Source of the DNA: Larkinella rosea
GTDB lineage: Bacteria; Bacteroidota; Bacteroidia; Cytophagales; Spirosomataceae
Assembly: GCF_003858635.1 (NCBI RefSeq)
Contig: NZ_RQJO01000011.1
Coordinates: 124,001 to 188,000 of the forward strand
Length of the DNA: 64,000 bases
Direction: 5' to 3'
The stretch's first letter is position 1, and each line of letters starts with the position of its first letter. The notes beneath the pieces were generated by a model. It saw only the letters and a list, made by a program, of their open reading frames with translations, was not told the DNA's origin and made no database searches. Of the stretch, positions 34,795 through 44,183 are shown one piece after another. The translations under genes and the position numbers were made by a program.

Positions 34795-37584
34795 ATGAAT
34801 GGTTTGGTATTCCCTTCTCTTTTAAGAAGAACTCCGTTTGCTGTGTTGCTGATGGTTGCGGGCTGTCTCGCATTCCGACCGGTTTTTTCGCAATTGATGC
34901 CCATCGATAGTTTAAAACACGAACTACGGTTACATCCAAAACCGGACACAAACCGGGTCGTGCTGCTGAATCTGTTGAGTTTTAAATACATCAGTATTGA
35001 TTACCAGCAGATGCGGAGCTTCGCTGAAGAAGCCCTGAAATTGGCGGAAAAGTTGTCATACCAGGCCGGTATTGCCAACGCCAAAAACCGGCTGGCACTT
35101 TGTTACCACATGATTGGCGAAGATGAACTGGCCATTCAATATGCCTTAAGTGCGGAGTCGATTGCCGAAAAGAATCAGTTATTCGAAGCGCAGGCCGAAA
35201 GTTACCGGATTCTCGGATCGGCGTATATGAATCAGGAAGACCTGAAGACGGCGGAAAACTATCATATTCTGGCCGAAAAAATGGCCCGGAAAACGAAAAA
35301 CCGGCGTCTTCTGGCCCGCATTCTCAACGGCGCCGGGACTGTTCAGTTTCGGAAGCAAAACGATCTGGCTGCGCTGAAACTTTACCAGCAGAGTCTGGGC
35401 ATTTTGAGGGAAGAAAACGCGATCTTTTTTATGCCCATCGCCCTTTCGAACATCGGGGAAATTTACAGTCGACCGACGTTCCATAACCCGACACTGGAAC
35501 GAAAGTTTTTCGAAGAAGCATTGCTCTATGCGCTGAAAAGCAAAAACCGGTTTGCTGAAGGAACTGCCCTGTCCAATCTGGGGATGCTATATATGACCCG
35601 GAATAATTTCCCGAAAGCGGAACGATACCTGTCGCAGGCCCTGAAGCTGTCGCAGGAAACGGGCACGCGCAGTGTTACGACCCGGATTTATCTGCATCTG
35701 GTGGAGTTGAATATGAAACAGGGGAAATTCCCGAAAGCGCAGGAATACCTGAAGAGCTATTACGACCTGCGGGACAGTCTGCAGAATGAGAAACGAACCC
35801 GGCAGATTGTTCGGCTGGAGGCTCAGTATAAATCGGAGAAGAAAGAACAGCAAATCAAGCTGCTGGAGCAGGAAAAGCGGTTTCACATTGCCTCTAAAAA
35901 CTTCTGGATTGGCGGCTCCGTCCTGCTGTTCATTGCGGTTATTATCATCTATTACCTGCAACGGTCGCGAAACCGCAAGGCCGGGCAATTGCTGGAGGTG
36001 CAGCAGACGCTGATTGAAAAACTGCGGGAAACCGATCTGCTGAAATCCCGGTTTTTCGCCACTATTTCGCACGAATTCCGGACGCCACTGGCGCTCATTC
36101 TGGCTCCGCTGGAAGAAATGCTGGCGGCTCCCCGCTCGTCGCCGGTCGATCCGAACGACCTGAAACGGGTGAAACGAAACGCCAACCGGCTGCTCGATCT
36201 GGTGAACCAGTTGCTGGACTTGTCGAAACTCGAAGCCGGAAAAATGAACCTGCAACTCCAGACCGGCGATTTGCAGACCTGGCTTCACTTGCTGGTTACG
36301 TCCTTCGATTCGATGGCCGAAGCCCGGGGCATTCAGTTTATCAAACGGATTGCGGTTTCGTCGGAAACTGCCTGGTTTGATTCGGATAAACTGGAAAAGA
36401 TCATCACGAATATCCTGTCGAATGCCTTCAAATTTACGGGCCCCGGCGGTTCGGTGGCGTTGTCGATCCAGACCAGCGACGACGCGGCTGATTTGTTTAT
36501 TACGCTGACGGATACCGGAAAAGGCATTCCCGAAGAAGACCTTCCGCATATTTTTTCGCCCTTTTACCAGTCGCGGCAACTGGCCGACGACGGGCAACCG
36601 GGAACGGGGCTGGGCCTTGCGCTGGTGAATGAACTGGTGAAGCTGCACAACGGCGAAATTGATTTTGCGAGCCAGCTTCATACCGGCACCACCCTCTCGA
36701 TTACCTTGCCGGTTAGTCGGGAAAAACTTGATTTTGCGGAAACGGTTTTTGTTGAAAAACAGGATTTTAACCCAAAAAAGCAAACCGCTGACGAGTTTTC
36801 AGAAGTAGGAGAGGAGGTCGGTTCTGGCACATCCGACTGCCTGCTGGTGGTGGAAGATAATCAGGATCTCCGGAATTTTATCGTGACGATCTTTCAGAAT
36901 CAGTTCAAAGTGGTGACGGCGCAGGATGGCGAAGAGGGGCTTCAACTGGCGGTCGATCTGCTGCCCGATTTGATTATTTCGGACGTCATGATGCCTAAAA
37001 TGGACGGCATTGATCTGACGGAACACATCCGAACCAACGACCTGACGAGCCACATTCCGGTTTTGCTGCTGACGGCCAAGTCAGACGCCGAATCCCGCAT
37101 GGACGGTTTTCGGACCGGAGCCGACGATTACCTGACCAAACCGTTCTCGACCGAGGAGTTGCGCGTTCGGGTCGCGAATCTGGTGGAGCAACGGAAAAAA
37201 CTGGCGGCCAAATACCGGAACGAAATCTGGACGCCAACCTCGCCGACGCGGACGCTATCGTATGACGAAAAATTTGTGATCAGCCTGCGGGCGGTTGTCG
37301 AAACGCACCTGAGCGATTCGTCGTTTAGCGTGGAGCAACTGGCCGAAGAAATGTGTTTGAGCCGGACGCAACTGTTCCGCAAAGTGAAAGCGCTGCTCGA
37401 AATCTCCCCGAACGAACTGATCAACGACATCCGGTTGCAGCGTGCGGCCGAATTGATTCGCTCAAAATCCGATTCTTTAACGCAAATTAGCTATTCGGTC
37501 GGCTTCAGTGAACAGTCGTATTTTGCCAAGCGGTTTCGTAAAAAATTCGGCGTTTCGCCCGGCGAATACGCCAATTCCCGATGA
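34795..37584 (+). CDS. Hybrid two-component protein: TPR sensor, histidine kinase, receiver, AraC output
   Basis: 929 residues from the ATG at 34795, which begins a signal peptide (to about residue 33). TPR-like helices fill 40-350, probably in the periplasm, followed by one membrane helix (WIGGSVLLFIAVIIIYYL). The kinase has its phospho-acceptor His at about 426 in TISHEFRTPL and ATP-binding motifs NILSNAFKF, DTGKGIPEEDLPHIF, GTGLGLAL. The receiver has Asp about 730 in ISDVMMPKMDG. The C-terminal AraC HTH ends in FRKKFGVSPGEYANS. Sensor, relay and DNA-binding output are in one chain. It differs from typical polysaccharide HTCS proteins, which use beta-propeller sensors. Confidence 0.93.
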   Translation: MNGLVFPSLLRRTPFAVLLMVAGCLAFRPVFSQLMPIDSLKHELRLHPKPDTNRVVLLNLLSFKYISIDYQQMRSFAEEALKLAEKLSYQAGIANAKNRLALCYHMIGEDELAIQYALSAESIAEKNQLFEAQAESYRILGSAYMNQEDLKTAENYHILAEKMARKTKNRRLLARILNGAGTVQFRKQNDLAALKLYQQSLGILREENAIFFMPIALSNIGEIYSRPTFHNPTLERKFFEEALLYALKSKNRFAEGTALSNLGMLYMTRNNFPKAERYLSQALKLSQETGTRSVTTRIYLHLVELNMKQGKFPKAQEYLKSYYDLRDSLQNEKRTRQIVRLEAQYKSEKKEQQIKLLEQEKRFHIASKNFWIGGSVLLFIAVIIIYYLQRSRNRKAGQLLEVQQTLIEKLRETDLLKSRFFATISHEFRTPLALILAPLEEMLAAPRSSPVDPNDLKRVKRNANRLLDLVNQLLDLSKLEAGKMNLQLQTGDLQTWLHLLVTSFDSMAEARGIQFIKRIAVSSETAWFDSDKLEKIITNILSNAFKFTGPGGSVALSIQTSDDAADLFITLTDTGKGIPEEDLPHIFSPFYQSRQLADDGQPGTGLGLALVNELVKLHNGEIDFASQLHTGTTLSITLPVSREKLDFAETVFVEKQDFNPKKQTADEFSEVGEEVGSGTSDCLLVVEDNQDLRNFIVTIFQNQFKVVTAQDGEEGLQLAVDLLPDLIISDVMMPKMDGIDLTEHIRTNDLTSHIPVLLLTAKSDAESRMDGFRTGADDYLTKPFSTEELRVRVANLVEQRKKLAAKYRNEIWTPTSPTRTLSYDEKFVISLRAVVETHLSDSSFSVEQLAEEMCLSRTQLFRKVKALLEISPNELINDIRLQRAAELIRSKSDSLTQISYSVGFSEQSYFAKRFRKKFGVSPGEYANSR

Positions 37585-37601
37585 CTTACCATTCGGTTCA
37601 G

Positions 37602-37635
37602 CCTGCGTCATGACTAAGTTGACGCAGGTTTTTTT
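37602..37635 (+). terminator. Rho-independent terminator after the hybrid kinase
   Basis: Stem CCTGCGTCA / TGACGCAGG (37602-37610 and 37620-37628), loop of nine bases, then seven T. It lies 17 bases after the stop. Confidence 0.85.
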
Positions 37636-37816
37636 GGGGCCTTCCAGGACGGTTTTCCAATGCCACTATTTTTGAAAAAATATTAGCGGAAAATTCCGCC
37701 GTTGGACGCTCTACCGTTTACTAAAAACCGCCTTTTTGGGCTGTTTTGCCATTTTCCTGCAACGTTTGTATCCCCTTTTGCAACATCTGTCTTAGCCTGG
37801 CCGTGGTTCGGAAGTC

Positions 37817-37824
37817 TACATTTG
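37817..37824 (+). promoter_or_regulatory. Possible -7 box for the first DUF4394 gene
   Basis: TACATTTG, an exact match to TAnnTTTG, 48 bases before the ATG at 37873. No good -33 TTG is found at the expected spacing. Confidence 0.45.
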
Positions 37825-37872
37825 TGCCTCCATTCAGGCCCGGTTCGGGAATGTTAACAAACACGCATTACC

Positions 37873-39462
37873 ATGAAAATGATCCACACCATTCCGTTTC
37901 GCACTCTATGCGTTTCGTTGCTTTTGATTGCATTGCAGGCTTGTGAAGACCACCGCGCGCCCGTCAATCCAACCTCTTTTCCGGATCTGCCCGGGTCTTT
38001 TTTTTACATTCTGACGGAGAACAACCTCATTCATGAATTAAATATTAAAAATCCGAAGAATATCCTGAACACGCTGCAAATCGAAACCCGGGTGCCCGGG
38101 GAAAAAATCGTTGCCATCGACTTCCGTCCGGCCACCGGCCAACTCTACGCCCTGAGTAATGATCAATCGATGTATTCGGTCAATGTAGGTGTCACCCGAT
38201 TTGCCCGGTCGTATCCGGTCAATCGAAAAACCGAAGTAGAGGCTGATATGAAAGCCCGTACGGTTGCATTTGACTTTAATCCCGTAACCGATCGGTTCCG
38301 GCTGATCACGAGCAAAGGCGAGAATGTGCAGTTGGACCCCGAAACGGGTTGGCTCGACAAGGACAACGGAAATCCGAAAGGGCTTGCCACGCCCAACGTG
38401 GCCGCGGTGGCTTATGCCAATAATTATTCCGGCGCAACCCAGTCGACACTCTACGGCATCGATCCGGTGGACGACAAACTGGTTCGGTACGAAAACGCCG
38501 ATGCCGGCACCGTCCAAACCGTTGGGGCTCTCGGACTGGATATTGCAGAAGTGGGCGGTTTTGATATTTCGCCCAAAACCCGTTTTGAACGGGAATTCGG
38601 AGTGGCTGCCGTTCGCTTCGGAAATAGCTGGGAGTTCGATTATGTGGACCTGACCACCGGAAAACTGCAAAAATTGGGAAACGGGCCGGAAAATACGAAA
38701 ATCATCGACATCGCGATTCCCACCCCGGTTGCCTATGCGGTAACGAAAGAGAACAAACTGTTGTCGCTGAATCCGGCCGGTTCGGTGGATGAAGAGGGCG
38801 ACATCCGGGAGAAAACGATGACCGGTTTGCCGCAGGGCGTTAGTTTGCTGGGTCTGGATTTCTCGGCGGAGCCGTTTCCGAAACTGTACGCGCTGGCGAC
38901 CAACAGCCGAATCTACGAAATCAATCCGGGAACCGGCAAGGCCACCGAATCCTGTAGACTCAATCTCACCCTGAACCTGACCGGCGACCCCGGTTTTGGA
39001 GTCGACTTTGATCCGTATACAAACCTGCTCCGGGTGGTCACGACGAACAATTTTCAGTTCAGCATCCATGTCGGAACCGGCCAGGTTACCGACCTGAATC
39101 CCCTGACGTTCAACGGCCAGGCTAAGGGGTTGACGGGGCTGGCGTTCACGAACAGCCAGGTCGAATTGACCAGGCCGGAGGATGCGGTTTTGTACGGAAT
39201 GGATGGCAAGAGCCTGTATAGAAAAGACCTCACCACCAATGCATTGACGAAAGTCGTGGATTTTATGGACACGTTTGACAACGTCAACGGCTTCGATATC
39301 GGGGGCTATCAGGAAATGGGATACGCCGTGATGACCTACAACGGAGCCTATAAATTATACAAAATAGACCTGACCACCGGCGAAATGGGCGGCTCCAGCC
39401 TTGCCTACAAAAACATAAGCGGTTTTACACTTGGGTATAACATCATCAACAAAAATCCCTGA
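37873..39462 (+). CDS. DUF4394 lipoprotein (first of a tandem pair)
   Basis: 529 residues. Lipoprotein signal MKMIHTIPFRTLCVSLLLIALQAC with the acylated Cys at residue 24. Two tandem DUF4394 units of about 240 residues follow, each with the hallmark of a lipid-bound propeller-like repeat: VAIDFRPATGQLYALS and DNKLVRYENADAGTVQTVG-like stretches in the first, LLGLDFSAEPFPKLYALATNSRIYEI and VDFDPYTNLLRVVT in the second. No catalytic residue is evident. The next gene is a close paralogue. Confidence 0.88.
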   Translation: MKMIHTIPFRTLCVSLLLIALQACEDHRAPVNPTSFPDLPGSFFYILTENNLIHELNIKNPKNILNTLQIETRVPGEKIVAIDFRPATGQLYALSNDQSMYSVNVGVTRFARSYPVNRKTEVEADMKARTVAFDFNPVTDRFRLITSKGENVQLDPETGWLDKDNGNPKGLATPNVAAVAYANNYSGATQSTLYGIDPVDDKLVRYENADAGTVQTVGALGLDIAEVGGFDISPKTRFEREFGVAAVRFGNSWEFDYVDLTTGKLQKLGNGPENTKIIDIAIPTPVAYAVTKENKLLSLNPAGSVDEEGDIREKTMTGLPQGVSLLGLDFSAEPFPKLYALATNSRIYEINPGTGKATESCRLNLTLNLTGDPGFGVDFDPYTNLLRVVTTNNFQFSIHVGTGQVTDLNPLTFNGQAKGLTGLAFTNSQVELTRPEDAVLYGMDGKSLYRKDLTTNALTKVVDFMDTFDNVNGFDIGGYQEMGYAVMTYNGAYKLYKIDLTTGEMGGSSLAYKNISGFTLGYNIINKNP

Positions 39463-39515
39463 TTGAAAACCGGTCACAAAGTAAACATTCTCAACTACTT
39501 ATAATGACAATTGAC

Positions 39516-41132
39516 ATGAAAATCGTCCACACACTTTCGTTTCACACCCTGCGGTTTTGTCTCCTTGTTTCCTTCGTTATCCAGTCCTGCGACGATCACC
39601 GGATTCCGACAGATCCCAGTAACCTTCCCGGACTCCCGACCAGCGTTTTTTACGCCCTTGCGGACAACAATACGGTGTATGAAATGGACATGCGGGAACC
39701 CACTAAAATGGGCAACCCGGTCGGAATCACCACGCTGGAGCCCGATGAAAAACTGATTGCCATCGACTTCCGACCGGCCACCGGCCAGCTTTTTGCGTTG
39801 AGTGACCGGAACGTCTTTTACACGGTTTACATCGATCTGAATCGTCCCTCCCGGCCTTCGGTTCCGCTTAATCCACAGTCGGCTGTAAAGGCACCAGCCG
39901 TTGTTCCGATATACGGTTTTGATTTTAACCCCGTGACCGATCAGATGCGCGTCGTCTCCAATTCGGGTGAAAACCTGCTGCTGGACCCACGCACCGGGCT
40001 GGTCGATCCAAAAACCGGGAAAGCATCGGGGGGGGCAACGCCTTATGTCGGCGGCATTGCGTACAGTAACAACTATTCCGGTGCGACGAACACGACGCTG
40101 TATGGCATCGACACGAAAGACGACAAGCTGGTTCGGTACGAAAACGCCGATGCGAGCGCCGTTCAAGCTGTTGGCGACCTGGGGGCCGATATTGACGAAG
40201 TGGGCGGTTTTGATATTTCGCCCAAAAGCTACCGGAGTCAGGGCCGGGAATACGGGATTGCTTCCATCCGGCGCGGAAACGCCTGGGAACTGGATTATGT
40301 GGACCTGGCCACCGGAAAACTGCACAAACTGGGCGACCTGCCGACGGGCAAAAAAATCCTGGGCATTGCCTTCCCGACGCCCGTTGCCTATGGACTCACC
40401 AGCGATCATAAGCTGCTGGCATTCAATCCGGTGACGTTTACGTTCACAAAAGGATACATTCATGAAAAACCCATTACGGGGCTGCCGCAGGGCGTCAGCC
40501 TGCTGGGGCTGGACTTCTCGGTGGAAGTGGCTCCGAAACTCGTTGCCTTGGGGAGCAACAGCACCACGTATGAGATCAACACCGTCACTGGAACCGCCAC
40601 CGAGCTGTACAAAATGAAGAACTACAGTCTGGATTTGACCGGCAATCCGGCTTTCGGCCTTGATTTTGAGCCGTATTCCAACAAGCTCTACGTGGTCAGC
40701 AGCGACCGGAAAAACTACTACGCCATTAACCTCAGTCTGCAGGGCTCAACGGCGCTCGTTCCGGCTTTCACCCTGAACGGCAATCCGCAGGGGCTGGACG
40801 CGATCGCGTTTTCCAGCAACTACCAGAACATGGCGAACGCGGACAACACGGAACTGTTCGGCATCGATAGCGAAACGGGCACGCTTTATAAGAAAAGCCA
40901 GCTTACATCGGCACTGACCAAACTGGGTGTTTTTGCGGGAAAAATGGATAAAATGAACGGATTCGACATTGGCGGATATATTGAAAGTGGGTACGGCCTG
41001 ATGACCGTCGACGGTGCTTCCCGGTTTTTTATCGTCAGTACCGGTAACGGCGCATCGGTCAGCGTTCCGTTTCCGTACGCCAATGTTAGCGGTTTTACGC
41101 TGGGGCAAAATCTGTATAACATGGTCCCGTAA
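39516..41132 (+). CDS. DUF4394 lipoprotein (second of a tandem pair)
   Basis: 538 residues from the ATG at 39516, chosen to match the paralogue's start; an ATG four codons upstream is also possible. Lipoprotein signal ends in FVIQSC. It has the same two-unit DUF4394 layout (LIAIDFRPATGQLFALS, FDFNPVTDQMRVVS, LLGLDFSVEVAPKLVALGSN). Large stretches match the previous gene, for example DDKLVRYENADA and EVGGFDISPKS, so the pair arose by duplication. It is 53 bases after the first and ends before a strong terminator. The function is unknown. Confidence 0.88.
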   Translation: MKIVHTLSFHTLRFCLLVSFVIQSCDDHRIPTDPSNLPGLPTSVFYALADNNTVYEMDMREPTKMGNPVGITTLEPDEKLIAIDFRPATGQLFALSDRNVFYTVYIDLNRPSRPSVPLNPQSAVKAPAVVPIYGFDFNPVTDQMRVVSNSGENLLLDPRTGLVDPKTGKASGGATPYVGGIAYSNNYSGATNTTLYGIDTKDDKLVRYENADASAVQAVGDLGADIDEVGGFDISPKSYRSQGREYGIASIRRGNAWELDYVDLATGKLHKLGDLPTGKKILGIAFPTPVAYGLTSDHKLLAFNPVTFTFTKGYIHEKPITGLPQGVSLLGLDFSVEVAPKLVALGSNSTTYEINTVTGTATELYKMKNYSLDLTGNPAFGLDFEPYSNKLYVVSSDRKNYYAINLSLQGSTALVPAFTLNGNPQGLDAIAFSSNYQNMANADNTELFGIDSETGTLYKKSQLTSALTKLGVFAGKMDKMNGFDIGGYIESGYGLMTVDGASRFFIVSTGNGASVSVPFPYANVSGFTLGQNLYNMVP

Positions 41133-41313
41133 GTTGATGGTATAGAAGCCGGGCAGGCCACTTACGGATTCAGGCCCGGGAAGTATCAACCCGAAGGCAC
41201 CAGTTGTTGGTTGTGGCTGGGTAGTCGTTGGCAGCACGGCTAGTTTTGTGCCGTTCAAACGCTGAAAGAAATCTATCTATTTGGTTATAAGTAGTGTGTA
41301 TTAGGTAATGCTT

Positions 41314-41345
41314 AAAAACGCCCGGCCCAAGTCGGGCGTTTTTTT
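41314..41345 (+). terminator. Rho-independent terminator after the DUF4394 pair
   Basis: Stem AAAAACGCCCG / CGGGCGTTTTT around an eight-base loop, with the T-run built in. It lies in the 372-base gap before the LytS-like gene; nothing else is recognised in that gap. Confidence 0.85.
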
Positions 41346-41504
41346 GCCGTTTAGTCAAAGCTGTACACAATTTAAGCGGCATTTTCCGCAAGTTATTGCC
41401 CGGAAACGACCAGTTATTCATTTTGGATTTCAAAAGAGGGGAAGAACCTGTACTTTAGATCAACTAATCCAATAGCGGTTTCCAAATACTTCAAACAGAC
41501 TAGA

Positions 41505-42746
41505 GTGTCAGAAAATGAAAAACATAACCAGGCGGATCACGAAAGAAAGGCGTTAGAAGAAGAGCTCGAAACCGAACGGGCCATCAATTTTTTTGCGATT
41601 TCACTCATTGATCAAACAACCGTCGAGGAGGTTTTGTGGGACGTTGCCAAGAATTGCATCGCCCGGCTGAACTTCGTCGATTGCGTGGTCTATTTGCGGG
41701 ATGAGAAACGGAATGTACTCGTGCAGAAAGCCGCCCACGGCCCCAAAAATCCCCGGTCTTACGAGATTTTCCAGCCGATCGAAATTCCGATCGGGCAGGG
41801 CATCGTGGGGTCGGTGGTGCTGAGCGGAAAAGCCGAGATCATCAGCGACACCTCGCTGGACCCCCGCTACATCCGGGATGACGAAATGCGGTTTTCCGAA
41901 ATTACGGTTCCGATTGTGCTGGATGGAAAAGTGATCGGCATCATTGACGCCGAACACCCCGAAAAGAACTTTTTTGAACCCCGGCATCTGCATATTCTGA
42001 TGAGCATCGCCCGGCTCTGCGCCCAGAAAATCCGGCGTGTCGAGATCGAGCAGGCGTATCAGCAAACCGAACGGCAACTGCTCGAAAACAACAAGCGGAT
42101 TGCGGAAACGAAGCTGCTGGCGCTGCGGATGCAGATGAACCCGCACTTTGTTTTTAACAGCCTGAATGCCATCAATAAATTTATTCTGCAAAACGACGTG
42201 GACGAAGCATCGCTGTATCTGACCAAGTTTTCGCGGCTGATGCGGCAGATGATCGACAACACGCAAACCGAGTGGGTATCCCTGCGCAGCGAACTGAAAG
42301 CGTTGCAGAACTACGTGGAGTTGGAACAGTTGCGGAGCGATAATACCTTTGAATTCTCACTGGTGGTTAGTCCGGCAATCAGTCAGGATACGGTGCATGT
42401 GCCGCCTTTGCTGCTACAGCCATACGTTGAAAATGCGATCCGACACGGCTTACTGGCCCAAAAAGCCGAAAAACCGGTTTTACAGATCGACTGCCAGCAG
42501 GTCGCCGGTTTTCTGGTGATCTGCATTGCCGACAACGGCATTGGGCGCGAAGCATCGCTGCGGTCGCAGGCCAACAGCCTGATGGCACACAAGGCCCATG
42601 GCAGCCGGATTGCAGAAGAGCGATTGCAGATTGTGAATGAAATTTACGGCGTCGATGCGCGGATCGACGTGGCCGATCTGGTCGATTCGGCGGGCGTTGC
42701 GGCCGGAACCTGCGTTACGTTTACCATGAAACTCAAACAACCATGA
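41505..42746 (+). CDS. GAF-domain LytS-type histidine kinase
   Basis: 413 residues starting at a GTG (41505); no in-frame ATG occurs before the kinase core and a stop lies just upstream, so GTG is well supported. A coiled N-terminus leads to a GAF domain (about 35-185; FVDCVVYLRDEKRNVLVQKA, IPIGQGIVGSVV, VPIVLDGKVIGIIDAEH). The His_kinase region has its phospho-acceptor His at about 214 in LRMQMNPHFVFNSLNAIN, and an ATPase end with PYVENAIRHGL and DNGIGRE. No membrane segment, so it senses inside the cell. It overlaps its response regulator by four bases. Confidence 0.93.
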   Translation: MSENEKHNQADHERKALEEELETERAINFFAISLIDQTTVEEVLWDVAKNCIARLNFVDCVVYLRDEKRNVLVQKAAHGPKNPRSYEIFQPIEIPIGQGIVGSVVLSGKAEIISDTSLDPRYIRDDEMRFSEITVPIVLDGKVIGIIDAEHPEKNFFEPRHLHILMSIARLCAQKIRRVEIEQAYQQTERQLLENNKRIAETKLLALRMQMNPHFVFNSLNAINKFILQNDVDEASLYLTKFSRLMRQMIDNTQTEWVSLRSELKALQNYVELEQLRSDNTFEFSLVVSPAISQDTVHVPPLLLQPYVENAIRHGLLAQKAEKPVLQIDCQQVAGFLVICIADNGIGREASLRSQANSLMAHKAHGSRIAEERLQIVNEIYGVDARIDVADLVDSAGVAAGTCVTFTMKLKQP

Positions 42747-43483
42747 CAGCCATTATTGTCGACGACGAAAAACATTGCCGCGACGTGCTCGCCCTTCTGC
42801 TCCAGCGGTTTTGCCCCCAGGTGCAGCTTCTGGCGTCCTGCGTCGATGGAACAGAAGGTTACCAGGCCATTGAAATGCACCATCCAGACCTGGTTTTTCT
42901 GGACATCGAAATGCCCGGCATGAGCGGTTTCGACATGCTCGAAGCCTGCCGGTTTACCAAATTCGACGTTATTTTCACGACGGCCTACAACGAATACGCG
43001 ATCAAGGCCATTCGGCACAATGCGCTGGATTACATCCTGAAACCGATCGATAAAGACGAGCTGGTGCAGGCCGTTCAGAAAGCTGAACAGGAGCGGCTGA
43101 CCCGCGTGCCCGCCAAAGTGGAAAGTTTCGTGGATTACCTCCACCGCCAGAAAACCGGTGATCGCATTGCGCTGCCAACGCTGGAAGGCTTGCAGATCAT
43201 CAACAGCGAGGAGATTTATTACTGCGAATCGGACGGCGGCTACACCCGGTTTTTCCTGACGAACGGAAAGGTTGTGCTGATTTCCAAGACGTTAAAAGAA
43301 GTGGAAGACGTGCTGGAAACCAAAGGATTCTGCCGTGTTCACCACGGCTACCTGATCAACCTGCGCTACGTGCAGCGCTACATCCGGGGCGACGGGGGCG
43401 AGGTGATCATGGAAAACAACAAAAACATCCCGGTTTCGCGGAACAAGAAGCAGGAGTTTCTGAATCTGCTGGAGAAAATATAG
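42743..43483 (+). CDS. LytTR-family response regulator
   Basis: 246 residues. The receiver domain (1-120) has the phospho-acceptor Asp in LVFLDIEMPGMSG and the switch Lys in ALDYILKPID. The C-terminal LytTR DNA-binding domain (about 140-246) includes IYYCESDGGYTRFFLTNGK, TLKEVEDVL and FCRVHHGYLINLRYVQRYIRGDGG. It would be phosphorylated by the overlapping kinase and bind DNA as a dimer. The targets are unknown. Confidence 0.95.
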   Translation: MTAIIVDDEKHCRDVLALLLQRFCPQVQLLASCVDGTEGYQAIEMHHPDLVFLDIEMPGMSGFDMLEACRFTKFDVIFTTAYNEYAIKAIRHNALDYILKPIDKDELVQAVQKAEQERLTRVPAKVESFVDYLHRQKTGDRIALPTLEGLQIINSEEIYYCESDGGYTRFFLTNGKVVLISKTLKEVEDVLETKGFCRVHHGYLINLRYVQRYIRGDGGEVIMENNKNIPVSRNKKQEFLNLLEKI

Positions 43484-43486
43484 GAG

Positions 43487-43562
43487 CGGTTTTCCGTATT
43501 CAGCATACGGTTTTTGCTGGCTGACGCGCGCCGAAAACCGTATACTGAATACCGAAAAACCG
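43487..43562. repeat. Hairpin between the LytTR gene and the PAS gene (GTATAC/GGTTTT family)
   Basis: Left arm words CGGTTTTCCGTATTCAGCAT and ATACGGTTTTTG; the right arm is an inverse copy with a few changes (CCGTATACTGAATACCG). It lies between two converging stop codons. The same words recur at 46120, 48750 and 56200. Confidence 0.65.
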
Positions 43563-44090
43563 TCAGACCTCTTTTTCTACCGCTATAAAATGCGTCAGTT
43601 CGCCCTGTTTGGTCCAGATCGGATCAATTTCGATGTCGCAGAGGTAAGGCGCTCCGCCTTTGCGGTAATTGATCAACTGCTGGCGAATCGGGGTTTTTAC
43701 GGCCCCACGGTGAGCTTGCGCCAGCTCGTCGGATAACTGTCGAAGACGTACGGGATCGGTTTCGGGCCCCTGCAAAAACCGGGGTGTTTGCCCCACAACT
43801 TCCCCGGGATTATAACCCGTCATGGCCAAAAACCGGTGGCTGGTCCACAAAATGGATTTGGCCAGGTTGGAAACTACCAGCGTGTAACCCTCGGAAAGTG
43901 CCTTTTCATAATCCCGAACCAGCTTCCAGTCAAAAGCCTCCGCAAGTTCACGCAGCTTTTCGACTTCGCGCCGGTGGTGACGGTCCTGTGCCTGATCGAG
44001 TAAAAAGATTTCCAGACAAGCCGCCGGAAACAGCCGGGTCGAAACCGTGTTGCGCTGTAGATAGTTTGCGTAAGATTGATTCGATTGCAT
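43563..44090 (-). CDS. LOV-like PAS protein lacking the photoactive cysteine
   Basis: 175 residues. The C-terminal 120 residues follow the LOV pattern: MTGYNPGEVVGQTPRFLQGPETDP, QLINYRKGGAPYLCDIEIDPI and THFIAVEKEV. LOV photoreceptors have NCRFLQG at this spot; here it is TPRFLQG, so the flavin-adduct Cys is absent. It may be a redox or structural PAS domain or a non-cycling flavin binder. There is no output domain. It converges with the LytTR gene. Confidence 0.8.
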   Translation of the reverse strand: MQSNQSYANYLQRNTVSTRLFPAACLEIFLLDQAQDRHHRREVEKLRELAEAFDWKLVRDYEKALSEGYTLVVSNLAKSILWTSHRFLAMTGYNPGEVVGQTPRFLQGPETDPVRLRQLSDELAQAHRGAVKTPIRQQLINYRKGGAPYLCDIEIDPIWTKQGELTHFIAVEKEV

Positions 44091-44183
44091 AAATTCTACT
44101 TTTTCAGGTGATTACGCGTTGGATGGCCGTTCGCGGCATTGGAAAAGATAGCCAGATTACGGATCATTATCAACAGAAAACCG

